Source of the DNA: Planococcus citri
Taxonomy: Eukaryota > Arthropoda > Insecta > Hemiptera > Pseudococcidae
Assembly: GCF_950023065.1 (NCBI RefSeq)
Contig: NC_088677.1
Coordinates: forward strand, 14,154,001-14,218,000
Direction: 5' to 3'
DNA length: 64,000 nt
This document shows positions 46,370 to 56,639 of the stretch, one piece after another. Position numbers and translations under genes: made by a program. A model generated the notes under the pieces. The model saw nothing but the letters and a program-made list of their open reading frames with translations. It was not told the DNA's origin and made no database searches. Numbering within the stretch: the stretch's first letter is position 1; each line of letters begins with the position of its first letter.

Positions 46370-46815
46370 AAAAGTCTCATGGGTCAAATGTCGCAATGCT
46401 GATAGGTTAAGTTTATAAAATCATGGGTGGAATGTCCTATGGGTCAAATGTCGTTTTATTTTTATATTTCACTGTGGGTCTAAAGTCTCATGGGTCAAAT
46501 GTCGCATGGGTTAAATGGTTTACTTTATTTCAATGCGTGGGCGAATTGTCCTAGGGGTGAAATGTCGCTATTTTTAATTTCCAATATTTCCATGGGTCAA
46601 TTGTCTCATGGGTGAAATGTCGATTTAAATTATTTCAATAATATGGGTCTAAAGTCGCATGGGTCGAATGTCGCATTGGTATTTTGTAAACATTGATAAA
46701 AACATGGGTCAAATGTCTCATGGGTCAAATGTCGTTTTTCAAAAATGGCGAATTGATAAAATGGTGGGCCAAATGTCGCATGGGTCAAATGCACAGGGGT
46801 CAAATGTCCTGGTCC
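46370..46815. repeat. Degenerate array of ATGGGTCAAATGTC
   Basis: The 14-mer ATGGGTCAAATGTC and one-base variants occur more than fifteen times, partly as back-to-back pairs (ATGGGTCAAATGTCTCATGG style) and partly separated by 30-60 bp of AT-rich spacer. Two further copies stand at about 20743-20772. It is not a CRISPR: spacers vary in length and the repeats are not conserved. ORFs across it are by-products of the repeat. Confidence 0.85.
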
Positions 46816-47159
46816 CGACCAAAAGGACCATGCTATTTTAGACATATTTGACTACAAATCTGGATTTCAGATCGTATTGATCATACTTCATCAATTTTAT
46901 TTTATATTATTCAGATCTGTTGGAGTGGTGCGCCATTCTGCACTGATGCATACTCAATAATCCAGTCTGAATGACCAATTTTGTATCACTTAATGTTATT
47001 TGAAAAGAGGACACGTACCTACATATATATATGTACAGGTGTATTTGAGCAATTATCACAGTTTTGAATATATGCCTTCCTAAGAAGCCCAGAATGGGAA
47101 GGTTACATTTTGTTTTAAGAATTAGAGTGAACTGTTTGTTAATTTTGATGGGCACTGTG

Positions 47160-48340
47160 CTTTAAAGCTCGATTTTTTGTTAATAAGTAGGGACATTGCG
47201 GCGTAATGATGCCATAAAAATTGAGAAAAAAAAACGATGTAAAGATTTTCTTGCAATCAGCGATAAACAAGATATTCTTGTTCAATACCTTGAGCTTATG
47301 TATCTTTTTTCTTTAAAGCCGGATTTTTTGCCTACAGGCACATTATGGTGCAATGTCGCCATAAATGAAGGGAAAAAAAGCAGTTGAAAGATTTTCTTGC
47401 AATCAGTGTCATCAGCAATAAAACAAGTTTCAATTCGGTTTTATCGATAAAGTAGTCTCATTGAGTTTTGGTCCTTCAAACTGGGCAGTTACACGTAACT
47501 GGGTTGGACATTTCTATTTTCAGAATTTTTCAGAACTATGGTACCAAAACATCCGAAAATTAAAAAATTATAAAAGTTGTTTGTTTCCGGTGCAGTTGAA
47601 TATTGAAAAGCGAAGTAAAAAAAAGTTTTCAATTTTTTGTTATTTTTTAAACGTACGTACTTCAGGATAATTATTATTAACCTGCACTCCAATGAGAAGT
47701 TGGTCAATTACAAAAAATTCTCTCAAATGGTAAGACGACCTATTGGACTTGAGACTTCATCCTGCTAAAAACGATTGCTTGTTTTGCAAAGATAAAAGTG
47801 TGTTCAGCAGATTGTAAACCTTTTTATTATTGGTTGTTAACTGCCTTTACTTCTTTGTTGGCGTGTTTCGCGTCATTCTCCATCCGGCCCGGAGGACCAT
47901 TTCAGAAGTAATGGGCCATACATCTAGATTTCACATCTTGGCCAAGTTTATCAGGTTTTGAAGTTCTATTCTTTCCAATGCATGTTCAATGCCCATTGCT
48001 TGAATATCCGACCTGAAGGACCATTTCTACTATTTTGATATTTGTTTGAAAGGAGTCAGGTCTTATTCGATAATCAATCCAATCCGGTTGAATAAAATTA
48101 TTGTTCTTTCATGTACTGTTATTTCTTTGGGAAGCCAGTGTTTTGGAAAATGGAAAGTTGTTCTGTAGGTGTTGAGTGAATAGTTCTTCGTCAAGTGGTA
48201 TGTACTTTGCGAAGTATACATAAATAGTTTACATTTTTGTCTTTGGAAACATTAAAATGAAAAAAAGCAACAGAATGAAGAAATAAGACAAATTGCCAAG
48301 ATTTTCTTGCAATCAGCAGTTCGCAATAGATACCGGATAT
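47160..48340. repeat. Diverged dispersed units ending in GATTTTCTTGCAATCAG
   Basis: GATTTTCTTGCAATCAG stands at about 47244, 47390 and 48299. The first two share about 140 bp of similar context (an ACATT.G.GG..AATG..GCCATAAA block), suggesting an old tandem unit. A related CTCTTGCAATCAGCGAAT is found near 63350. No gene was seen in the region. Confidence 0.55.
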
Positions 48341-48759
48341 AAACATGGTTTATTACAAAACTAGAGCTTGGATTTTTGTGCACTTAGAAATTCATTTTAT
48401 GCGCATAAAATATGCATTTATTTTGATCAAATCATGACAAAATACTCCCTTATCCATCGAAATATGCTTTTTTATGCAACATCAGTATGGGTATCTATAA
48501 AAAGGATTTTTCATTTCAAAGGTGAGGGGAAGGCTAGAAAATTTTCATTTCGAGGCACCTATGTAGGTATTTTTTTTCAAAAACCTTATAGTAATCGAGG
48601 TTAGATAGCCGAGTCGCCTGAGAAAGATCAATTTGCAGGAAAAAATTGTCGACTGCACGTAGTTTCTAGTTGTTTTGAAGCTTCCAGCTACTTTTTGGAC
48701 CTTCCTGACCCATGAGGTCCCTTTATTTCTTTCAAAATCGGTGTTGCCCAAAAATAGTG

Positions 48760-49085
48760 CTCAAATGGACGAACAAAAAACGTTATTATCACAAACTGTC
48801 TATTTTCAAAATTGAAGGTGCAAACACAATTTAAAAATTTTAAATCGCCAAAATTTGAAGCATTCTAATTTTGGAAATTTTGATTCAAGTTTCCCCCTTC
48901 AATTTTCAAGATGAGCAATTTGTCATTATAACATTTTTTGTTCGTCTACTCGAGTAGGTACTATATACGGATTTTGGGCATCATTTGAACGATTCAAACA
49001 TTTTCTTATTTTTTATGATTTTTTTTTTTTAATCAACAAGTTTCGAGTTTTGTGAAGCACGTGCCTTCTTCAATTCACGAGATAG
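48760..49085. mobile_element. TIR element family with GACGAACAAAAAA ends, copy 1
   Basis: GACGAACAAAAAACGTTATT (48768) and the complement AACATTTTTTGTTCGTC (about 48931-48948) are inverted. The outer flank to about 49085 (CATTTGAACGATTCAAACAT, GAAGCACGTGCC) matches, inverted, the left flank of the second copy at 56115. No ORF. Confidence 0.55.
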
Positions 49086-50019
49086 GCAACCAGTCAATAA
49101 GATAAGTAATAACGAATTTTGATCGTCGTCGTCGAGTTTTTCAATTCTCATCACTCACTTGTTTCTACCCTCCCCCTTCCCACAATAATCCTAAAATTTT
49201 AGCTCTTTGGGGCGTTTTTCAGATTTTTCGAACTTGTACAAAAAAAAACACACCAAGAGCTAAAATTTTGAAATTATTGTGTGGAGAGAGAGGTTGGAAG
49301 CAAGGAAGAGATAGGTAAATATTCAAGTACAGCCCCTTCCTTCATCACAAATTCTGCCACACATTTCACCACCACCTTAAAATCTGATAGAAATTTTGAA
49401 AAAAAAAATCTTTGATGGTAGACAAAAACTAGCTTTTTGAACACTTTTTCTCCAACATACTCCCTCATGGCAAAAAAATGAAAAATGCATTTAAAATAAT
49501 TTTTAAAAAGAAAGACAACACTTTCTTGCTCCAGCAAAATTGGTAAGTAAGGGTGTGAAATGTCAAATTTTTGACAAATTTAGAATCATGGAAGTGTTTT
49601 TATAAAAACTGTTTTCAACATACCTAATTATATTTCTCATGAATTTTAAAATCCACAAGAAACGGCTGTAAAGTTGCAATTTTGTACCTATGTGAACACA
49701 AATACTTGCCAGCATGAATTTCAGCGAACATACCTATTGTAATCTTGATCTAGAAGTTTAATAATCATTTACTTGCAGGTTGACTTCTGAAAAATATTAT
49801 TTGGAGACTTTTGATTCTTGCATACTTTCCAGCTTCATGAACGAGTAAAATATAAGGTACCTAATTTCACCAACCCTTCAAATTTTCTCAAAACAATAGC
49901 ATGTCAACATCGTTCATAATTTACACATGCAAAACCACCTCTTACACGTCCAAAAGCGAACAACCTTCGCCCACACTTCGATATTAAGATTACGAACCAC
50001 TGATAATCTATATATTAAA
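49086..50019. other. Gene-free stretch
   Basis: AT-rich DNA. An inverted pair built on AGCTAAAATTTTAG / CTAAAATTTTAGCTC with an AACCTCTCT-like neighbourhood at about 49150-49300 suggests another small TIR remnant. No coding sequence is supported. Confidence 0.35.
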
Positions 50020-51785
50020 ATTATGACCGGATTCTTGTGACAGCGAGATCTCAGGAACGGCTGAACCGATTTTGATCGACGAAGTCTCAAAAAAAAGCTT
50101 TTGACCCGTAGATGTGCAGGTTTTAATCAAAAGTTCAAAAAGTTGCGCGGTAAAGCTCAAAAAAGCTCAATAATTGATTTTTGTCCATACGTAGCGCATT
50201 CGACGTATACACAGTAGTACGTATATTATACCTTGAAAGAGCATCTAAAAAAGTCAAATGTTGAAGAAAAAAGTTCACAAAAAAGTTGTGCCTTAAAGCT
50301 CAAAAAAGCTCAATAATTGATTTTTGTCCATACGTAGTGCATTCGACGTATACACAGTAGTACATATATTATACCTTGAAAGAGCATCTAAAAAAGTCAA
50401 ATGTTGAAGAAAAAAGTTCACAAAAAAGTTGTGCCTTAAAGCTCAAAAAAGCTCAATAATTGATTTTTGTGTATACATAGCCAACTTGAGGTATACAGAG
50501 AAGTACGTATATTATACCTTGAAAGAGCATCAAAAGAAGTCAAATGTCGAAGAAAAAAGTTCATAAAAAAGTTGCGCCATAAAGCTCAAAAAGGCTCAAT
50601 AATTGATTTTAGCCTATACGTAGCGCATTCGATGTATACACAGTAGTACATATATTATACCTTGAAAGAGCATAAAAAAAGTTGAATGTCAAAGAAAAAG
50701 CTTACAAAAATTTTTTGTCATAAGCTCAGAAAAGCTCAACAATTGATTCTATATACCTATTATAATTATGACTTTGACTCTGAGATCTCAGCAACGGCTG
50801 AACTGATTTTGCTTGATGATGTTTCAAAAAAAAAAACATTTGACCCGTAGATGCGCAGGTTTTTATCAAAAGTTCAAAAAGTTGCGCCAAAAAGCTCAAA
50901 AAAGCTCAATAATTGATTTTAGCCTATATGTAGCACATTTAGTGTATACAGAGAAGTACGTATAGTATACCATGAATGACCATCAAAAGATGTCAAATGT
51001 CAAAGAAAAAAGTTAACAAAAAAGTTGTGCCGTAAGCTCAAAAAAGCTCAATAATTGATTTTAACCTGTACACAGTGTATTCAACATGTAAGGCGAATAC
51101 GTATATAATACCCTGAAAAAGCATCAAAAGAAGTGTAATGTTGAAGAAGAAAGTGTACAAAAACAGTTGTGCTGTAAAGCTCAAAAAAGCTCAATAATCA
51201 ATTTTGACATATACACAGCGCATTCCACATGTACAAAGAAGTACTTATATTATAGGTACGTTGAAAGAGCATCAAAAGAAGTCAAATGTCAAAGAAAACA
51301 GATTTACAACAAATTTTTTTCCATAAGCTCAAAAAAGCTCAATAATTGATTCTGTATATTAAAATTATGGCCAGATTCTTTTGACTCTGAGATCTCATCC
51401 ACGGCTGGTTTTTATCGAAAGTCCGAAAAGTTGCACTGTAAAGCTCAAAATAGCTCAATAACCGATTTTAACCTATACACAGCGCATTCCACATGTACAA
51501 AGAAGTATGTATATTATACCTTGAAAGAGCATCAAGAGAAGTCAAATGTCAAAGAAAAAAGTTTACAGAAAAAGTTGTGCTATGAGCTCAAAAAACCTCA
51601 ATAATTGATCTTAACTCTATACTCAACGCCTTCGACGTATACATATTATAAAGAAGTAAAGAGCATCACAAAAAGACAAAATTGTACCTCAAAATACCTC
51701 CACGGAAAAACAAACTTTGACAAAAAAAAGTTAGTGATAAAAGCTCAGTGAAAGCTCGATACTTTGTGATATGCAGTATTTAACC
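50020..51785. repeat. 143-bp tandem array (AGCTCAAAAAAGCTCAATAAT units)
   Basis: The motif AGCTCAAAAAAGCTCAATAA recurs at 50154, 50297, 50440, 50583, 50723, 50893, 51034, 51178, 51326, 51442 and 51584, i.e. mostly every 141-144 bp. Each unit also has GTATACACAGTAGTAC, ATTATACCTTGAAAGAGCAT and GAAAAAAGTT. Three units open with a longer header (TTGACTCTGAGATCTC...ACGGCTGAACCGATTTT). It has no coding potential. It may be a small satellite or the tail of a non-autonomous element that carries repeats. Confidence 0.9.
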
Positions 51786-52959
51786 TGAGTCATTCCACGT
51801 CAATTCAATCAAGAAGTGGTGGGGGGTTCGGCGATTTTTTTGAAATTTTTCCTGTGGGAAGATTTTCCGAAGGGATGACCAATGGCGCAAATCTCAGCCC
51901 ACCAGCCCATTTTCAAAGTCAGCCAGGGGGTGTCAAAGTTTTCAGTGAACTTGAAATGTCATCCATTTCAGCAGTGGATTACTCGATAACCGTGGTACCT
52001 ACCAATATGGGACTTTTTCCTATACATAGTTAGTGGTTTTGAAAGGCTTTTTGGTGATATCATAAAAATTAGTGTTGCCACTTTTTTTTCGTACAAAAAA
52101 TTAGCTCAAAAAGTTTCGAAACTTATTTTTTATATCGTTCCGACTCTCAAACAAATTCTGAAAAAAATATTCACAAAAAAATCAAAATTCGAAAAGATTC
52201 AAAAAATGAACGAATTCTTATTTTTTTGTTGTGAGTGTAATTTTTATCGACTTTTTCAAGAAATACGTCAGAAAGAGGTCAAAATAAAACAACTGAATAA
52301 ATTTAAACTTTTTATGATGTTTGAAATTGAAAATTGAATTTTTTCGAATTTTGTTTTTTGAGGAGTTTATTTCATTGAGTGAAAGGGGGTTTTCAAATTT
52401 TTCAACATTTACATAAAAATGAGGGTCAAATGGGTCAACTTCACCAGTCAAAACTTCTTTTCAAGTTTTAAATCAAAAAATAGAATTTTTTTACAAACTT
52501 TCAATTTTTAAAATCGACTTTATGAAATAATGCCATCTCAATTTTTTAATATGTTGTTCAGCATGAAAAGTTGTCCATTATACATTTTTTTAGAAATTTT
52601 GAGAGTCGGATCGATATGAAAACTATGTTTTGAAACTTTTTGAACTAATTTTTTGCGCAAAACAAAGTGGCAACACTGATTTTTATGATATCACCAAAAA
52701 GCCTTTCAAAACCCCTAATCATGGGAAAAAATTCCATTTTGGTAGGTACCGCGGTATCGAGTAATCCACTGCTGAAATTGATGATGTTTCAAGTTCACTG
52801 AAAACTTTGACACCTCCTGGCTGCCTTTAAAAATGGGCTAGAGGGAGCTGCGATTTGCGCCATTGGTCATCCCTTCCAAAGATCTTTCCACAGGAAAAAT
52901 TTCAAAAAAATCGCCGAACCCCCTACCACTTCTTGGTCAAATTGACGTGGAATGACCCA
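51786..52959. mobile_element. Foldback element inserted at the end of the 143-bp array
   Basis: TGAGTCATTCCACGTCAATT and its near-complement AATTGACGTGGAATGACCCA are the ends; left plus right coordinate is 104745. The arms run about 540 bp each, with a short centre near 52370. Array-type sequence resumes to its right, so it sits inside the array. It has no transposase ORF. Confidence 0.82.
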
Positions 52960-52984
52960 CCTATAATCATTCCATTTGACAAAC

Positions 52985-53590
52985 CTATACAAAGAAGTAT
53001 GTATAGTGTGCCTTGAAAGAGCTTCACAGAAAGACAAATCTTGAAAAAGAAAAAAAAGCTTACAAAAGTTTAAAGCTAACTTTCAAAAGTTGACAGTAAA
53101 AGCTCAGCGATAGCTTAAAATTTGGTGATAATACGGTACATTTATTTAACCTATACTCAGCCACATTCGATGTATACAAAGAAGTACATACATACAATTA
53201 CTGTCCCTCAAAAGATCTTCACAAAAAGAAAAATCTCGAAGAAAAAAGCTTACAAGAGTTCGCGGTCAAAGCTAAGTGAAAGCTTGAAAGTTTTGGTCAT
53301 GTAGTAGTATTTGATCTTATTTGATGTGTAAAAAAAAATATACATATTGTACCTTGAATGATCACCGCGAAAAAACCATTCTAGACTAGACTGTAAAAAA
53401 ATTTAAAAAATTAACGGTAAAAGTTCAGGAAAAGTTTGAAAGTTTATTATAAGTAAGTCAGTTTTTTGTCACAGCAAGGTCTCTGCAACAGCAGAACCGA
53501 TTTTGATAAACAGCCACTCAATAGAAAGGTTTTAAATAGTAGATATGCAGGTTTATGTTGAAAGTTTAACAATTTTCACCATGGGCTAAA
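52985..53590. repeat. Decayed continuation of the 143-bp array
   Basis: CAAAGAAGTATGTAT, CCTTGAAAGAGC, TCTTGAAAAAGAAAA and AAAGCTCAGCGA-like elements recur at about 52990, 53170 and 53340 in the same order as in the array before the foldback, but with more mutations. A header variant (CTCTGCAACAGCAGAACCGATTTTG) is at about 53480. Confidence 0.7.
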
Positions 53591-54589
53591 AAAAGATGAA
53601 AAAAACATTTACTCAATTTTAAAATGTGAAACAAAAGTATGACAAAAAGTTGATTTTATAAAAAAAAAGCTTTCAGGGTGCATCGTCAACATTACCTCCT
53701 GTCACAAAGTTGTAAGCTTTCACAGAGATTTTACGTACCATCAAGTTTTGAGTTTTTTCTGTCAAAAATAGTTTTTTAACTTAGATCATTCAGGTTACAA
53801 CATAGGAATTTTGTTTATCAATCAAATATGGCTTCATTATTGAGCTTTTTTCAGCTTACTAAACAACTTTCTGAGCTTACAATATAAACTTACACATCTA
53901 CACTTTGAGGCCTTACTATCAAGAGTTCGTTATTTCAGGTGAAATACCACATGTCACGAAGTGTTGAGCTTTTGTTTAGCTTTTTTTTTTTTAGAAATTT
54001 TCAAAAAATGATGGTAAAAGCTAAGCGAAAGCTCAAAATTTTGTGACATGTGATATTTGACCAGATCGAGTCATTATATATAGCCAAGGTTGCAAGTTTT
54101 CACCACTTTATGCAGAGGGTGCAGCAGATCGAGTCATTTTAGGCGAGACTTTAACAACCTTAGCAAACAGCAAAATAGGTAATTACTAAGATTTTTGGTA
54201 TTTTCTGATGTAAATTAAAAAAAATTAAGATTGTTGAGTTGGTAAAAAACAAGAAACATTGTCAATTTTAGCAAAAAGTAGCAACTTTGGTGGTTATTGA
54301 CAAAAAAAATTATGTAGTCCACATTTTTTTGCAATTATTTTTGTCGCTTAAGGTAAAAAACAATTCTTTTTTTGGTATTTTTGCTAAGAGTTTGCAATGC
54401 TGCCAAAAAGTGAACATTTTTGTAAATTTTTTAAGAAATGAAACCAGGACTTTTCTTCAATTGTTGAAAAATAAAGATACCTATAATACTAATTTTAAAA
54501 AATGAATTTCCCAATAAGTAACAATGAAAAAATCGTGATCATTCTATGTAGGTGCCTACTTATTGTGTAGTTACTGAATTTTTAAAATG
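53591..54589. other. Gene-free stretch
   Basis: AT-rich DNA with scattered array-like words (CTCAAAA, AAGCTCAAAATTTTGTGACA). No coding sequence is supported. Confidence 0.4.
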
Positions 54590-54590
54590 T

Positions 54591-55396
54591 ACACTGAAAG
54601 AAATGATTTTCAAAACGCTGTATTCAGTCTCGAAATTGATGCAATGGTTACTGCACAGTACAGTAATTTTCAAGTTACCTCATTTTGATGTAATGGTTAC
54701 ATAGTTCAAATCAGAGAATGCATCAAATAATGGAATGAGTACATCGCCAGGATGGATTTATTGCATCACCTTCTAAAATTCATTTCTGTGTTCTCATTAC
54801 ATTTCTTGGGGGACTCAGTCCTGCAGACATGGTATTCAGAACATCATTTGGTGGGTAATAGTTACATCGTATAGTAAGCAATGATTACATTCCTTAAACA
54901 TGGCTGAGAACCATGTAGTGATTTACTGAATACAGTAAACGATGTACTCAGTACATCGTCAGTGGTAAACATTCCCAAACAGTGAAAAACTTATAAATAC
55001 TTTCTAGGGCCTGAATTAAACATTCTACTCGCGGCCATGTCGTTAAGTGCAGGCAGTTAGAACGAGAGGTCGCAGGTTCGAATCCCGGTTAGGTAGGAAA
55101 ATTTTCGTAGGGATATTAGGTCTTGAAAAATTCGGTGCAGTGAAAAACATTTAGATGTGCGGAGAAACTTGAAATTGATAAAAAAAAAAAAAAAAAAAAA
55201 AATACCTAACCCCACTTTTTAAAATTTAAATACTGTTGAATAAAAACGATGGAATGGTTACTGCACTTCTGTGTAATAGTTACTTCTCTAAATGTGTACT
55301 GATTAATGCGTTTCATTCCTATACCAAAATTACCGCATTTTAATGCACTGAGTGCATCGTTTTAATGCAACTATTACTGTTTATTTCTTTCAGTGT
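54591..55396. mobile_element. TIR element with ACACTGAAAGAAAT ends
   Basis: ACACTGAAAGAAAT at 54591-54604 and ATTTCTTTCAGTGT at 55383-55396 are exact complements. The interior repeats variants of ATGTAATGGTTAC and TGCACTGAGTGCAT-like words on both sides. A tRNA-derived SINE lies in the middle. No transposase ORF. Confidence 0.75.
55030..55202 (+). mobile_element. tRNA-derived SINE with poly(A) tail
   Basis: A pol III B box GGTTCGAATCC stands at 55075-55085 after a TAAGTGCAGGCAGTTAGAAC segment that resembles a degenerate tRNA body. About 90 bp of tRNA-unrelated sequence follows, and then an A run of 23 at 55180-55202. This head-body-tail order is that of a tRNA-type SINE. It lies inside the TIR element, so it arrived later. 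Target duplications were not identified. Confidence 0.7.
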
Positions 55397-55479
55397 ATAT
55401 TATTACGTTTCGAAGAATCGCGCAGTATGCGCGATTAACGGGTTAGCTAGTTTTAATTACGAAATTAGAAACGGAAGTA

Positions 55480-55836
55480 TTAAAACCAGCATAGACACGG
55501 TCGTTTAATAAAACCGACACCTTCAACAACGCCTAAAATACGAGTACGTGCCACTAAACCATAACCGAGCGGAGAAATTTCCAAAAGTTTTTCCTCTTTC
55601 GTTGATATATTACGAAAGGTTGCGCGGCTATTCTTCGTTTTACGTCGTAATAGGCATTTTGCTAATTGCCGTTGTTTCTCATTTTCGCGTATCCAGCAGA
55701 CGGGTCTCTTCCTTTTCGTTTCGCTATAGGTATAGCTTTCGTTTCTCAAAACTAGGTAGGTAATAATACTACGAGGTGTAGGAAGATATAACCCGTGTCT
55801 TGGTCTGTTTTTGCGCGTAGTGTACGAGACAGTCAA
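55480..55836 (-). CDS. Hypothetical ORF of 118 codons
   Basis: A single open frame in a segment less AT-rich than its surroundings. It is Arg/Lys-rich with LEISPLGYGLVARTRILGV near its C-terminus. I recognise no family, no signal peptide and no membrane segment. It may be a lone exon: GGTAGGTAAT around 55750 on the minus strand gives possible splice signals. It may also be chance. Confidence 0.22.
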   Translation of the reverse strand: MTVSYTTRKNRPRHGLYLPTPRSIITYLVLRNESYTYSETKRKRPVCWIRENEKQRQLAKCLLRRKTKNSRATFRNISTKEEKLLEISPLGYGLVARTRILGVVEGVGFIKRPCLCWF

Positions 55837-56100
55837 CTTTTAAAATGCCTTGGCCAAACTCTGACAACTTCAATTACGCTGTATATTAACTTTTAACACG
55901 TTTAAGATGAGATAAATCACTTAGATATATCTCTAAACGTTTTCTACTCGGTTATTTTCGTGCATTTCTTGTGGGTTTCCTGCTCGTATATCTTGAGATT
56001 TTTATACACATCGAGGATTGCCATATCTCCCACGAGCTTCATTTTCGAGTACAGGGTGTTTCAGAGATCGTCTCCCACATATCGATTTCGGGAAGTAGTG
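55837..56100. other. Gene-free stretch
   Basis: Moderately AT-rich, unique-looking, with no supported feature. Confidence 0.35.
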
Positions 56101-56114
56101 AATTGAATGAGCCA

Positions 56115-56475
56115 CGTGCTTCGCAAAACTCGAAAATTTACTAATTTTTAAAAAATCACCAAAAATAAGAGAATGTTTGAATCATTCAAATGATGCTCAT
56201 AACCCATAGTACTCGAGTTGACGAACAAAAAATGTCATTATCACAAATTTCCCATCTTCAAAATTGAAAGGGCTAACTTGATTCAAAATTTCCAAATTTG
56301 GGACACTTCAAATTTTGACGATTTCAAATTTTCAAATCATTCGGGTGCCTTTAATTTTGAAAATACGCAATTTGTCATGATAACATTTTTTGTTCGTCTA
56401 TTTCAACTGCATGGGTTATTGAAATCATTTTGATGATGTAAATATTTTCTTATCATCTGTGAATTAAAGAAGTTG
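56115..56475. mobile_element. TIR element family with GACGAACAAAAAA ends, copy 2
   Basis: GACGAACAAAAAATGTCATT (56221) and ATGATAACATTTTTTGTTCG (about 56378-56398) are inverted. The left outer flank (CACGTGCTTCGCAAAACTCG) is the inverse of the right outer flank of copy 1 near 49060. ORFs across it mirror the repeat. Confidence 0.6.
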
Positions 56476-56639
56476 GCTGCACCATTTTTGGGAAAAAAAT
56501 TACCAATTTTGAAAAATTTTCCATAAATTAAGAGAAAATTTTTACACCATTTAAGTGACTTCACTAACTCAATTGGAGTTAAAATTAGGATAGGGCTTAC
56601 GATTGAAATGACTAGATCGATTAGTACTATTAAAACCTT

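Noticed and set aside
46370..46815. CRISPR-like array
   Set aside because: Repeats are short and imperfect, spacers vary widely in length, there are no cas genes, and the setting is eukaryotic.
50020..51785. Array as the body of a named Helitron or other known family
   Set aside because: The GGCTGAACCGATTTT header reminded me of insect elements of that sort, but no TC...CTRR ends or hairpin could be placed, so no family is assigned.
55030..55100. Possible functional tRNA gene (perfect B box)
   Set aside because: The upstream part does not fold into convincing acceptor and D arms, and an A-rich tail follows after an unrelated body; a SINE head explains it better.
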